Notes: generated by a model not told the origin, from the sequence alone. Counted from the first letter of the stretch, positions 6,283 through 14,978 are shown. The stretch: 16,282 bases of DNA from an uncultured Lachnospiraceae bacterium (GCA_910580005.1 CAJTXH010000060.1:1-16282); one strand, 5' to 3'. Translations and numbers: made by a program.

Positions 6283-6711
6283 TTATTTATCTTTATCATC
6301 ACCCCTGCCAAGAAAGTGCATTTCATCCGCTTTCATTTCACCATACTGTTTTGATACAACCTGCAGCTGTTGCAATTTACGGCATTCAGCACAGACAGTA
6401 CCAAAATCTATTTTCTTGCCACACATCTGGCAGTAAACACCTGATATTGTCCTTCCATCTGATGTTTTATAAACTATTTTGCCTTCTCTTATCCATGACC
6501 TCACTTTAGTAACAGGAATATTAAAATGATTTGCAACATCCATTTCCCTGACATCCTTTGAACGGATGTAATCCCTGACTGCTGAAAAAAGATTTAATTC
6601 TATACATTTTGGACACAATTCTTCATGATAGTCTTTATTAAGGTAGCGGCCACACTGCTTGCATTCCTTTTTTTCTGTTTGCAAATCTTCATTGTCTAGC
6701 TTAAATTTCAT
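6283..6711 (-). CDS. YvyF-like zinc-ribbon / helix-turn-helix protein (flagellar-operon type)
   Basis: This 142-aa protein has three parts in the order seen in the YvyF/TIGR03826 group: a zinc finger CKQC...CPKC (Cys17, 20, 33, 36), a MerR-like helix-turn-helix (about 54-75, VREMDVANHFNIPVTKVRSWI), and a second zinc finger CQMC...CAEC (Cys94, 97, 107, 110). An unstructured charged tail follows. Relatives lie in flagellar operons (next to flgM in bacilli) and are thought to be regulators. Here it lies 84 bp behind serS instead, with no flagellar genes in the window. A GGAGGGG site sits 6 nt before the ATG. It shares the bidirectional terminator at 6223-6265. Function is inferred from the fold. 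Confidence 0.72.
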   Translation of the reverse strand: MKFKLDNEDLQTEKKECKQCGRYLNKDYHEELCPKCIELNLFSAVRDYIRSKDVREMDVANHFNIPVTKVRSWIREGKIVYKTSDGRTISGVYCQMCGKKIDFGTVCAECRKLQQLQVVSKQYGEMKADEMHFLGRGDDKDK

Positions 6712-6795
6712 CAGTTATCCCCTCCATCTCAAATATTTTTTAAAGGATTTCCTGGATTTATTCCTGAATATAAACTGGCAGATTTTAAGAATATC

Positions 6796-8079
6796 CTAAT
6801 TGCCTAAAAATTCTTTGCCTCCCATATAAGGCCTTAATACTTCTGGTATACGCACACTTCCATCTTCCATAAGATTATTTTCTAAGAAAGCAATAAGCAT
6901 ACGTGGTGGTGCAACCACCGTATTATTTAATGTATGCGCAAAATACTTACTGCCATCTTCTTTTCTTACACGTATCTGCAAGCGTCTTGCCTGTGCATCA
7001 CCAAGGTTTGAACAGCTCCCTATCTCAAAATATTTTTTCTGTCTTGGAGACCATGCCTCAACGTCTATTGATTTAACTTTAAGGTCTGCCAGGTCGCCTG
7101 AACAACATTCCAGGGTACGCACTGGAATATCAATGGAACGGAATAAAGCAACAGTATTTTTCCAAAGTTTTTCAAACCATCCAGTACTTTCTTCTGGCCT
7201 GCATACCACAATCATTTCCTGTTTTTCAAACTGGTGGATACGGTAAACACCTCTTTCCTCAATGCCATGTGCCCCTTTTTCTTTACGGAAACATGGGGAA
7301 TAGCTTGTTAATGTCTTTGGAAGTTCCTTTTCTTCTATAATAGTATCAATAAACTTTCCTATCATGGAATGTTCACTTGTACCAATAAGATACAGGTCTT
7401 CGCCTTCAATCTTATACATCATTGAATCCATTTCAGCGAAACTCATAACGCCTGTTACAACATTGCTCCTTATCATAAATGGCGGAATACAGTAAGTAAA
7501 GCCCTTATCAATCATAAAATCCCTGGCATAGGATATTATAGCTGAATGAAGCCTTGCAATATCACCCATAAGATAATAAAAACCATTTCCTGCAACCTTG
7601 CCTGCTGCATCTATATCTATGCCATTAAATTTTTCCATTATCTCTGTGTGGTATGGAATTTCAAAATCTGGAACTACTGGGTCACCAAATTTTTCAATCT
7701 CAACATTTTCACTGTCATCTTTACCAATAGGAACACTTGGGTCAATAATATTAGGAATAACAAGCATTATTTCCCTTACTTTTTCCTGTAATTCCTTTTC
7801 CTTATCAGAAAGTTCTTCAAGACGGGCAGCATTTTTATTTACCTCTTCTTTTTTAAGTTCTGCCTCTTCCTTTTTGCCTTGTGCCATAAGAGCTCCTATC
7901 TCCTTAGAAATCTTTTTCCTTGAAGCCCTTAAATTATCTGCTTCCTGCTGTGTTTTACGTGCTTCAGCATCAAGTGCAATTACTTCATCTACTAATGTAA
8001 GTTTTTCATTCTGGAACTTATTTTTAATATTTTGCTTAACTATATCTGGATTTTCTCTTAAAAACTTAATATCTAACAT
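6796..8079 (-). CDS. serS: Seryl-tRNA synthetase
   Basis: This 427-aa protein has the usual SerRS length and layout. An N-terminal tRNA-binding coiled coil (about 30-105, rich in Lys/Glu) is followed by the class II catalytic core. Motif 2 is FRKEKGAHGIEERGVYRIHQ followed by FEKQE, and motif 3 is NNTVVAPPRMLIAFLENN. It charges tRNA(Ser), and tRNA(Sec) where present, with serine in the cytoplasm. The start is MLDIKFLRENPDIVKQNI, the standard N-terminus, with AAAGGAG upstream. Many Clostridia control serS with a T-box leader; none is seen here, because the leader is under about 100 nt and lacks the TGGNACC-type bulge. An inverted repeat at the promoter may do this instead. It is probably co-transcribed with the YvyF-like gene. 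Confidence 0.97.
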   Translation of the reverse strand: MLDIKFLRENPDIVKQNIKNKFQNEKLTLVDEVIALDAEARKTQQEADNLRASRKKISKEIGALMAQGKKEEAELKKEEVNKNAARLEELSDKEKELQEKVREIMLVIPNIIDPSVPIGKDDSENVEIEKFGDPVVPDFEIPYHTEIMEKFNGIDIDAAGKVAGNGFYYLMGDIARLHSAIISYARDFMIDKGFTYCIPPFMIRSNVVTGVMSFAEMDSMMYKIEGEDLYLIGTSEHSMIGKFIDTIIEEKELPKTLTSYSPCFRKEKGAHGIEERGVYRIHQFEKQEMIVVCRPEESTGWFEKLWKNTVALFRSIDIPVRTLECCSGDLADLKVKSIDVEAWSPRQKKYFEIGSCSNLGDAQARRLQIRVRKEDGSKYFAHTLNNTVVAPPRMLIAFLENNLMEDGSVRIPEVLRPYMGGKEFLGN

Positions 8080-8131
8080 CTGGTCTCTCCTTTTTGCATC
8101 TTAAAAAATATTCCTCAATTATAGATTAACT

Positions 8132-8177
8132 ATACCAGACAGGATTTTATCTATATGTCTGGCCTCCTGCCTGGTAT
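8132..8177 (-). promoter_or_regulatory. Inverted repeat at the serS transcription start
   Basis: Arms of 13 bp (8132-8144 and 8165-8177) match with one G-U-type difference. A nested repeat lets CCAGACA (minus strand of 8156-8162) pair with the same downstream arm (8135-8141), so two hairpins are mutually exclusive. One arm directly abuts the predicted -10 and covers the predicted start near 8171. It could therefore act as a DNA operator, or as an RNA switch on transcripts entering from upstream. Confidence 0.5.
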
Positions 8178-8206
8178 ATTTTACACATATTAATGTTATA
8201 ATACAA
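8178..8206 (-). promoter_or_regulatory. Promoter of serS
   Basis: On the minus strand TTGTAT (8201-8206) and TAAAAT (8178-8183) are 17 bp apart, with TGTG before the -10. It faces serS and lies just downstream of the stop codon of the Fn3-like gene. Confidence 0.65.
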
Positions 8207-8222
8207 GCACTCTTGTTATATA

Positions 8223-8786
8223 TTATTGATAAAGCGTTACATCCGGGACTTGTGTGGTTTCTGCTACAGATGGCTCTGGTGTACCGCCAGGTTCTGGTTC
8301 TTGTGTCCCTTCAGGGACTGGTGTTTCTGTTATGCCTGGAACGGGTTCATCTGTTGCACCTGGAACGGGTGTTTCTTCCACATCTGGCTTCTGTGATTCT
8401 GGCTTTGGCTTTTTGCCATATTTATCTATTTTAACAGCTTTAGAAAACCTGCCATATGTTATATGGTATCCAACAGTTTTAAACGCCCTTGCTTTTACAT
8501 AGTAAACTTTGTCTTTTTTTAATTTTGTAATTTTTACAGTACGTATCCTTGCTGCTGCTGTCTGCTTATATTTACCATGTTTTGAATTTGCAATAAATAT
8601 CTGGTATCCAGTTGCATTTCTGGTTTTATTTATTTTAAGAGTTACAGATTTCTTTGTTCTTTTAGCCACTTTAAACGATGGCCTTCCTGGCACTGATGCT
8701 GCAATAACACCAGAAGGGGCTGTAGCAGTTACCAGCACAACTGCTGCCAGCACAAATGAAAAAATTTTCTTAAAATACTTTGGCAT
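8223..8786 (-). CDS. Secreted Fn3-like protein with Pro/Thr/Glu-rich repeat tail
   Basis: This 187-aa protein has a signal peptide (about 1-30; basic MPKYFKK, hydrophobic core, small residues GVIAAS at the cleavage region). A single fibronectin type III-like domain (about 34-122) contains NKTRNATGYQIFIANS, YKQTAAARIRTVKITKLK and YYVKARAFKTVG, the pattern common in Clostridia surface proteins. The tail (about 128-183) has imperfect repeats of the form (E/D)(T/E)PVPG and PEPGG. It carries no LPXTG or transmembrane anchor, so it is probably secreted or loosely wall-associated. A strong AAAGGAGG precedes the ATG. It starts only 20 bp after the GGDEF/EAL gene and is likely the last gene of that operon. 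Specific function unknown. Confidence 0.8.
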   Translation of the reverse strand: MPKYFKKIFSFVLAAVVLVTATAPSGVIAASVPGRPSFKVAKRTKKSVTLKINKTRNATGYQIFIANSKHGKYKQTAAARIRTVKITKLKKDKVYYVKARAFKTVGYHITYGRFSKAVKIDKYGKKPKPESQKPDVEETPVPGATDEPVPGITETPVPEGTQEPEPGGTPEPSVAETTQVPDVTLYQ

Positions 8787-8806
8787 CCCTAATATCCTCC
8801 TTTACC

Positions 8807-11341
8807 TTAATCTGATAAAAAGCACTTTTCAAATACGTTGTGCCTGACTTTTCCATAATACATTTCTCCTTCAAAAACTTCACACCCTATTTCTTTTGCA
8901 AAATCTTCCTGTGTTTTAGACTGTATTCCGCCACATGAAACAGAAAGCCCCAGTTCCTTTGCCATATCTGTAATTTTGCGGAAAATTATTTTTTCTCTTC
9001 TGTTATTCATATTTTCATTAAATAAACCTCCATGGAACTTAATTCCAGTAACAGGAAGCCTTCTGATAGCATTTACTGCTGTATAATCTGAACCAAAACG
9101 GCTTATAACAACCTGGTATCCTTTTTTGCAAAGTGCCTGCACATTCATGTCAAATACAGTAGTCCCTTCTGCAAAATACCTTTCATTAATTTCAAAAATA
9201 ATCTCATTTGGGTCGATGCCATTTCTTTTAACCACTATATCGTCAATTATGTCAACCGCATTCTGTATTGAAAGTTCACTTGCAGTAATTTCTATTGAAA
9301 GAGGCACTGTTTTATTGCCCTGTCTCTTCCATGCACCTATATTTGCACATACAGAGGATAATGTTACAAAAGCAAATTCATTAAGTTTGCCGCCACGTTC
9401 TACATATTTCAGAAGCCTGACTGACTCAATATATTGCCCGTCATCCATAACAACTCTTGGTATTGCCTTACACCCTATAACATTTTCTTTATTCTTATAT
9501 ATTCTAGGCATAAAGCAGACATCTATACTTCTTGTTCTCATTGAAACATAAATTTTATCTATAATCTCTTCTTCTTTTGACTTATCCTTTTTTAAATCCT
9601 CTGTATATATAGCGTAGTGGTTTCCCATAAGCCCCTTAATGCTTCTTCTTGCAATATCAGCTTTTTCAAGCATATCCTCAAGATCTTCATCATCAGGCTG
9701 TACAAGGTATATACCTGTAGTAGTCCCAAAACGGATACCACCGTTTTTCTTGTCAAACTCTTCCTTTGTACGCAGCATTGCCGACATAAGTTTCATAAGT
9801 TCTTTATGGTTTGCATACTGGAACATTACTACAAAATAATCACCATCAACACGTGAACATATTCCATCTTTTGCAATATTGTCAAGAAGCACTTTTGAAA
9901 ATATTTTTAAAATCTGGTTACTAACAGAAAAACCATAGTGGTGGCTAAATTTTAAAAATTCATTTATATCAGCACATAATACTGCAAAATGGTCATTTTC
10001 TTCACGTTTCTTAAGGATTTTATCTGCTTTGCTTAAAAATGACGAATATGGCATAAGTCCAGTTATTTTGTCTTCTGCCTTTGCCCTTGATGCCTTTGCA
10101 AGTGCTAAAATCCTGCTTTCTGGTTTTTCTTTAACCAGCCTGGCATCTGTGCTTATATCGTCTACCACTCTTGTCATGCCATAAATTTTATCCGGCCTGC
10201 CATCGCTTCCACAAATAGAAATAGCACTTATTTCTGTATCCTGGAAAATCCCCTTGCTGTTCCTGATGCGGAAAATTCCCTGTGACTGCCCCTTGCTGCT
10301 TCTTCTTTCGTCAAAAAATTCTTTTATCCTCTTTGTATCATCTGGATGTACTATATTTGCTAAATGTTTTATTTCTTCACTTGAACCAAGTTTTCTTTCC
10401 TGTGAATATGTAATATCAAAATTTCCGCTTCTGTTAAATGTATTTGCTTTTATATCATAAGTCCACATCATTGCATTTAAAAAGTTTGAAATAACCTCTG
10501 CCCTTCTTAAATTATCCCCAACTTCAAATTCAATCTTTTTCTTATCAGTTATATCTGTAAGTACACAAAGATAAACTGGATGCCCATTGTCATCCTCAAT
10601 TCTTCTTCCACTTACATATATCCATTTTATGCAATTATTTTTTGCATTAATACGGCACTCAAATCCTAAAAGCCCATTATTCTCTAATGCCATTTTTACA
10701 TATTTTAACACATCTTCTTTATCTTCTTTATAAATTATTGTATTACAGTAACTTCCAAATTCCATGGAAAATTCTGCACGTGAATAACCAGTCAGTAAAA
10801 AATAACCATCGTTTGCATATATTAATTTATAATCAGACATCCTGGCTTTTATTACACCACCTGGTATACTATTTGCCATAACATCTATTTCCCGCTTTGC
10901 ATTATATATATCGTCAATAGTTTTCTTACTTTTAGTTACATCAAGACAAGAACCATAATATACAAGCTGGTTATCTTTAATTACCGCCTTTGCAGATAAT
11001 GAAATCCATGCAATAGAATGGTCTTTTTTTACAGCCCTGTATTCAAGCTTCAAAATACCTCCTGCTGCCGCCTGCCTGGCTATAAGGTTACGCAGCTTCT
11101 GCTTTTCTTCATTAAGGACTGCCGCCATTGCAGATTTTCCATACTTTTCCATATATTCTTCTTTAGTATACTGTAGTATAGAATAAAATTTATCATTTGC
11201 ATAGATTAATTCCATTTCAGAACTAGATTTTGTAATAAACATAGCACATTCAGAAGAATTAATTAATGTCATAAATTCTTCTTGTGAAATATTTAATAAT
11301 TCTTTTTTTTCACCTGTTACATCCTTCTCCATATTTTTCAT
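8807..11341 (-). CDS. PAS-PAS-PAS protein with degenerate GGDEF and EAL domains
   Basis: The start at the ATG 11339-11341 gives 844 aa. A longer frame overlaps the fabF 3' end and adds non-homologous residues; AAAGGAG precedes this ATG. Three PAS/PAC units lie at about 22-136, 155-266 and 285-396. A GGDEF-like domain follows (about 415-580): the signature is DGDYF (499-503), with no RxxD inhibitory site. An EAL-like domain (about 593-835) reads KAI for EAL, EINE (717-720) for EITE, SRFGSDY (747-753) for DDFGTGY, IKFH for the KID motif, and EGEMYYG for QGYYF. Several metal and catalytic acids are missing, so cyclic-di-GMP synthesis or cleavage is unlikely. A sensory or scaffolding role, perhaps still nucleotide-binding, is inferred. 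It sits 25 bp after fabF. Confidence 0.87.
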   Translation of the reverse strand: MKNMEKDVTGEKKELLNISQEEFMTLINSSECAMFITKSSSEMELIYANDKFYSILQYTKEEYMEKYGKSAMAAVLNEEKQKLRNLIARQAAAGGILKLEYRAVKKDHSIAWISLSAKAVIKDNQLVYYGSCLDVTKSKKTIDDIYNAKREIDVMANSIPGGVIKARMSDYKLIYANDGYFLLTGYSRAEFSMEFGSYCNTIIYKEDKEDVLKYVKMALENNGLLGFECRINAKNNCIKWIYVSGRRIEDDNGHPVYLCVLTDITDKKKIEFEVGDNLRRAEVISNFLNAMMWTYDIKANTFNRSGNFDITYSQERKLGSSEEIKHLANIVHPDDTKRIKEFFDERRSSKGQSQGIFRIRNSKGIFQDTEISAISICGSDGRPDKIYGMTRVVDDISTDARLVKEKPESRILALAKASRAKAEDKITGLMPYSSFLSKADKILKKREENDHFAVLCADINEFLKFSHHYGFSVSNQILKIFSKVLLDNIAKDGICSRVDGDYFVVMFQYANHKELMKLMSAMLRTKEEFDKKNGGIRFGTTTGIYLVQPDDEDLEDMLEKADIARRSIKGLMGNHYAIYTEDLKKDKSKEEEIIDKIYVSMRTRSIDVCFMPRIYKNKENVIGCKAIPRVVMDDGQYIESVRLLKYVERGGKLNEFAFVTLSSVCANIGAWKRQGNKTVPLSIEITASELSIQNAVDIIDDIVVKRNGIDPNEIIFEINERYFAEGTTVFDMNVQALCKKGYQVVISRFGSDYTAVNAIRRLPVTGIKFHGGLFNENMNNRREKIIFRKITDMAKELGLSVSCGGIQSKTQEDFAKEIGCEVFEGEMYYGKVRHNVFEKCFLSD

Positions 11342-11366
11342 AACCACCACTCCTTTCTGGATAAAA

Positions 11367-12596
11367 TTAGTATTTTTTAACAAGGATTGTTGCGTTATGT
11401 CCTCCAAAGCCAAGAGAATTGCTAATAGCAACATCCACTGGCATATATACGCCCTGCCCCTTTGTATAATCAAGGTCACATTCAGGGTCATCATCAGTTA
11501 ACCCTGCTGTATGATGTATATAGCCTTCATTTATAGATAAAATACACGTTATAAGTTCAACAGCCCCTCCTGCGCCAAATAAATGCCCAATCATTGATTT
11601 GGTCGAATTTATCCTAACTTTATATGCATAACTTCCAAATGCAAGTTTTATAGCCCTTGTTTCCAGTTTGTCATTCATAGGTGTACTTGTACCATGTGCA
11701 TTAATATAATCCACATCTCCAGGTAAAAGCCCTGCATCCTTTATAGCAAGTTCCATTGCCATAGCCGCCCCTGAACCATCTTCAAGTGGTGCTGTAAGGT
11801 GGCTTGCATCACAAGTTGCACCATATCCGCCAATCTCTGCATATATATGTGCATTTCTGGCAATTGCATGTTCAAGCTCTTCAAGTATAAGGACACCTGC
11901 GCCCTCTCCTGTAACAAAGCCATCCCTTTTCCTGTCAAATGGTATCGAAGCCTGTAATGGGTTTTCTGAAACAGAAAGTGCTGTAAGCGCCTGGAAAGTT
12001 GCAACACCAAACCTGCTTACTGAACTGTCAACACCCCCGGCAAGTATAAAGTCTGCCTCGCCATGCTGTATGGTCCTGAAAGCCTCGCCTATTGAATTAG
12101 TACCTGTTGCGCAGGCTGTTACTATATCAAGGCATTTGCCTTTACATCCAAATGTTATTGCAACATTGGCCGCCGCCATATTGCCCAGTACCATAGGTGC
12201 AGACAAGGGATGTATGCGCCCTGGGCCTTTAGCAAGAAGCTTGTCATATTCCCTTTCAATTCCCATAAGGCTTCCTGTCCCCGAACCAATAAACACCCCT
12301 GCCCTGTATGGGTCTTCCTTATCCATTTTAATTCCTGAATTATTTACAGCCTGCACTGCAGCCGCTACAGCAAACTGGCTGAACCTGTCCATTCTCTTTG
12401 CATCTTTGGCAGGCATATACTCCTTAGGCTCAAAATCCATAACTTCTGCTGAAAGTTTTGCTTTATAATCTGTTGTATCAAAATTCCTTATTGGTCCGAT
12501 GCCAACCTTGCCTGCATGGATGTTTTTCCAGTATTCTTCTATACTGTTACCTATAGGTGTTATAAGCCCCATCCCAGTAACTACTACACGTTTCAT
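11367..12596 (-). CDS. fabF: Beta-ketoacyl-ACP synthase II
   Basis: From ATG 12594-12596 the protein is 409 aa, the normal FabF length, starting MKRVVVTGMGLITPIG. A GAGGGG site lies 4 nt upstream; an in-frame ATG at 12680 adds 28 unrelated residues that overlap a hairpin. The thiolase-fold catalytic triad is intact: Cys162 in VTACATGTNS, His301 in NAHGTSTPMND, His338 in MIGHLFGAGG, with Lys333 just before it. It condenses malonyl-ACP with acyl-ACP in fatty-acid chain elongation. There is no other fab gene nearby (no fabD, fabG, fabZ or acpP), which is unusual since fabF normally lies in a fab cluster. Its neighbours are a hybrid kinase upstream and a GGDEF/EAL protein downstream. It may be an extra copy, or one with a special role. 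Confidence 0.95.
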   Translation of the reverse strand: MKRVVVTGMGLITPIGNSIEEYWKNIHAGKVGIGPIRNFDTTDYKAKLSAEVMDFEPKEYMPAKDAKRMDRFSQFAVAAAVQAVNNSGIKMDKEDPYRAGVFIGSGTGSLMGIEREYDKLLAKGPGRIHPLSAPMVLGNMAAANVAITFGCKGKCLDIVTACATGTNSIGEAFRTIQHGEADFILAGGVDSSVSRFGVATFQALTALSVSENPLQASIPFDRKRDGFVTGEGAGVLILEELEHAIARNAHIYAEIGGYGATCDASHLTAPLEDGSGAAMAMELAIKDAGLLPGDVDYINAHGTSTPMNDKLETRAIKLAFGSYAYKVRINSTKSMIGHLFGAGGAVELITCILSINEGYIHHTAGLTDDDPECDLDYTKGQGVYMPVDVAISNSLGFGGHNATILVKKY

Positions 12597-12630
12597 AATT
12601 CCCCTCATTTCTACGCCGCTTTCATAATCC

Positions 12631-12664
12631 AGGTTTGTGGCAGGCAGCGCACAGACACAAACCT
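12631..12664 (-). promoter_or_regulatory. Hairpin in the fabF leader
   Basis: A perfect 9-bp inverted repeat (AGGTTTGTG at 12631-12639 with CACAAACCT at 12656-12664), 16-nt loop, sits 35 bp before the chosen fabF ATG. It lies in the 126-bp kinase-fabF gap and would fall inside the coding region if the longer start were used. No U-tract follows, so it is more likely an mRNA control, processing or operator element than a terminator. Confidence 0.45.
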
Positions 12665-12722
12665 TCCACTTCGCCTCCATGCCACCTCTGGCAATTTAAA
12701 TAGTATGGCAAACATATCCATT

Positions 12723-14954
12723 TTATTGTGCATTGCCTAAAAACCCTTTACTGCTGTTTTTAAATTTTACTTTCTCCTCTGGAAGAAATTCTGCAAGTTT
12801 TTCCTCAATCTGTCCAAGGCTGAATGGCTTAAAAAGGCAACTATCCATCCCTGCTTTCCTGTATTCCTCCATAACACCATCTATGGCATTAGCAGTAAGT
12901 GCTATTACTGGTACTTTTTTGAAATATTCTCCCTCCATTGACCTGATATTAATAGCAGTTTCAATGCCATCCATCCCAGGCATAATATGGTCCATAAAAA
13001 TTATGTCATATTTCCTTCCCTTTTCCAATGCCCTTAAAAGACCCTGCCCGCTTGTGAACGTTTCTGCAAATATATTCCATTCTTTGAGCTGCGTAACTGC
13101 CACCTTAAGGTTGACCCTGTTATCATCAACAACAGCTATATGTGCATTACTTACAACAATATTGTTTTTGCTCCATTTTTTATAATAAAGCGGTCTATTG
13201 TTAAACAGTGCATCGTATACCTTAAATATATCAAAAGGCTTTTTTATGTAATTATAAACTATATCCCCTTTTTTAATAACGGCAAAATACTCTAGCAATG
13301 CTACAATATTTACATCAGCAGGCAGTTTTATATCTGATGCCTGCATCTGCTCATAATTATATAAGAAAATTCTCTTTTCCTGGCTGTACCCATCAAATAT
13401 GGAATAATTTATCCCATCTGCACTTTCTATAAATTCATTCTTAACTCCCATTTCATCAAGTATATATGATAAATTCTGCCTGTCATTATAATCTTCTTCA
13501 TAAACCAGCACTATATAACCATCAAGTGCCTGCTGCTTGTTATCAGGGTACTTTACAATTTCCTGTTCTATAGTAACTGTAAAAGTACTTCCACTGCCAT
13601 ATTCACTAGTAACAGTTATATCACCACCCATATACCTTGCGATTCCCCTTGAAAGCGCAAGCCCGAGCCCTGTTCCTTTTATATTGCAGTTACGCTTTGT
13701 ATCAACCTGGCTGAACTGGTTAAAAAGTTTAGGCAAATCCTCTTCTCTGATACCAATTCCAGTGTCTGTTACTTGAAATATAAGCTTAACCTTGCCGCCA
13801 GAAAGCTGTTCCCATCCAGTATATAACTGGATTTTCCCATGTTCTGTAAATTTTGCAGCATTGCCAAGTATATTAATTAAAACCTGGTGGATTTTTGTTT
13901 TATCACCATTCAGGTATATAGGAATACCTGGCTTTATATCTATTTCAAATTTTATATTTTTGGTATATACCCTTGATGCTATAATATTTTCAACACCTCT
14001 TAACATTTCATCTAAACGGTAATGGACATTACATAACTCAAATTTCCCCGCGTCAACTTTTGAAAAATCCAATATATTATTAATAATTCCAAGTAAATTC
14101 CTGGCAGCTACTTGTATAGTCTGCACATATTCCATCTCATGTGGTGGAATATTGCTTCTCTCAAGCATATCAGCCATGCCGCATATTGCATTCATTGGGG
14201 TTCTTATTTCATGGGACATATTGGCAAGAAATGTACTTTTGGCACGGTTTGCCTCTTCTGCTGCCCACCTTGCTTCTATTTCTTTTTCATTTACTTCGCA
14301 TATCATCTGTGGTGTCTGCAATATAAATTGCATTAAAAGACAGCTCAGTGCCATGGAAGAACTAGAAAGAACCAGGTCTGTATGTATTGCCTGTATAAAA
14401 ACCGCACAGGCAGGAATTAAAATAAATACTACTGATACTATTTTATATCTTTTTCCAATATTTTCCCCCTCACTTAATACAGAACAAAGCCCTAAAACCA
14501 GATAAAGTGCTGATATTATTACTAAAACCCACATAAACGGGCCTCTGTTATAACCATCTTTATTATATGTAAATATCCATCCTGTCAAAAACGTTGTATA
14601 TACCAGGACTTGCATAACTATACCAGGTACAAGCCATATAACAGTTTTTTTGCTGATAAAGTCCATTTTCTTGCATACAATAGTTATATAAACAAAATAA
14701 CAGCACGGAATTGCACATTGTAGAGAAAAATATAAAATTCCGCCTGCATAATCCAGCAATATATTATCACTGAACTTTTTCATAAGTACCATTCCAAATA
14801 ATATATCTGCTACACAACATCCAAATGATAATATAAGTAAAAGCAGATATACTTTTCTTATAAATTTCAAACTATGTACTATATAGCAGTTGTATATTAC
14901 AAGCAGAAATAAAACTAAAGCTGAAGCTATACAAAAGTCATAATTACAATCCAT
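12723..14954 (-). CDS. Hybrid sensor histidine kinase with 7TM-type sensor and pseudo-receiver
   Basis: This 743-aa protein has about seven hydrophobic segments between residues 8 and 213. HisKA follows with His248 in STFLANMSHEIRTPMNAICG, then HATPase with N-box HQVLINILGNAAKFT (356-370), DTGIGI (397-402) and GTGLGLALS (427-435). A first receiver-like region (about 478-588) lacks the phosphoacceptor Asp (YNYEQ at its place), so it is probably a pseudo-receiver. A second receiver (about 603-725) is intact with Asp610/Asp611, Asp655 in FMDHIMPG, Thr687 and Lys709. It should autophosphorylate and pass phosphate to its own receiver in response to a membrane or small-molecule signal. No output domain is attached and no separate response regulator is near. 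Start ATG has GGGGGA upstream. It heads the operon with fabF. Confidence 0.92.
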   Translation of the reverse strand: MDCNYDFCIASALVLFLLVIYNCYIVHSLKFIRKVYLLLLILSFGCCVADILFGMVLMKKFSDNILLDYAGGILYFSLQCAIPCCYFVYITIVCKKMDFISKKTVIWLVPGIVMQVLVYTTFLTGWIFTYNKDGYNRGPFMWVLVIISALYLVLGLCSVLSEGENIGKRYKIVSVVFILIPACAVFIQAIHTDLVLSSSSMALSCLLMQFILQTPQMICEVNEKEIEARWAAEEANRAKSTFLANMSHEIRTPMNAICGMADMLERSNIPPHEMEYVQTIQVAARNLLGIINNILDFSKVDAGKFELCNVHYRLDEMLRGVENIIASRVYTKNIKFEIDIKPGIPIYLNGDKTKIHQVLINILGNAAKFTEHGKIQLYTGWEQLSGGKVKLIFQVTDTGIGIREEDLPKLFNQFSQVDTKRNCNIKGTGLGLALSRGIARYMGGDITVTSEYGSGSTFTVTIEQEIVKYPDNKQQALDGYIVLVYEEDYNDRQNLSYILDEMGVKNEFIESADGINYSIFDGYSQEKRIFLYNYEQMQASDIKLPADVNIVALLEYFAVIKKGDIVYNYIKKPFDIFKVYDALFNNRPLYYKKWSKNNIVVSNAHIAVVDDNRVNLKVAVTQLKEWNIFAETFTSGQGLLRALEKGRKYDIIFMDHIMPGMDGIETAINIRSMEGEYFKKVPVIALTANAIDGVMEEYRKAGMDSCLFKPFSLGQIEEKLAEFLPEEKVKFKNSSKGFLGNAQ

Positions 14955-14978
14955 GTAATGTTCCCCCGGTTACTACCC

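Noticed and set aside
7546..8104. Long plus-strand open frames opposite serS
   Set aside because: They lie entirely antisense to a clear seryl-tRNA synthetase, are rich in Ser/Phe/Ile as expected from antisense of Lys/Glu-rich coding sequence, and lack ribosome-binding sites.
8080..8222. T-box riboswitch for serS
   Set aside because: The leader is too short, and no T-box bulge sequence, specifier stem or terminator with a U-tract was found.
8213..8847. Plus-strand open frames opposite the Fn3-like gene, including a Gly/Ser/Thr/Pro/Val-rich one
   Set aside because: The repeat character is the mirror of the Pro/Thr-rich tail on the minus strand, which has a signal peptide, Fn3 pattern and strong ribosome-binding site.
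11341..11494. N-terminal extension of the GGDEF/EAL protein overlapping fabF
   Set aside because: The extra 51 residues overlap the conserved C-terminus of FabF in another frame, and a proper ribosome-binding site precedes the internal ATG at 11341.
12070..12468. 132-aa plus-strand open frame opposite fabF
   Set aside because: It is antisense to highly conserved FabF sequence, with no ribosome-binding site and no recognisable domain.
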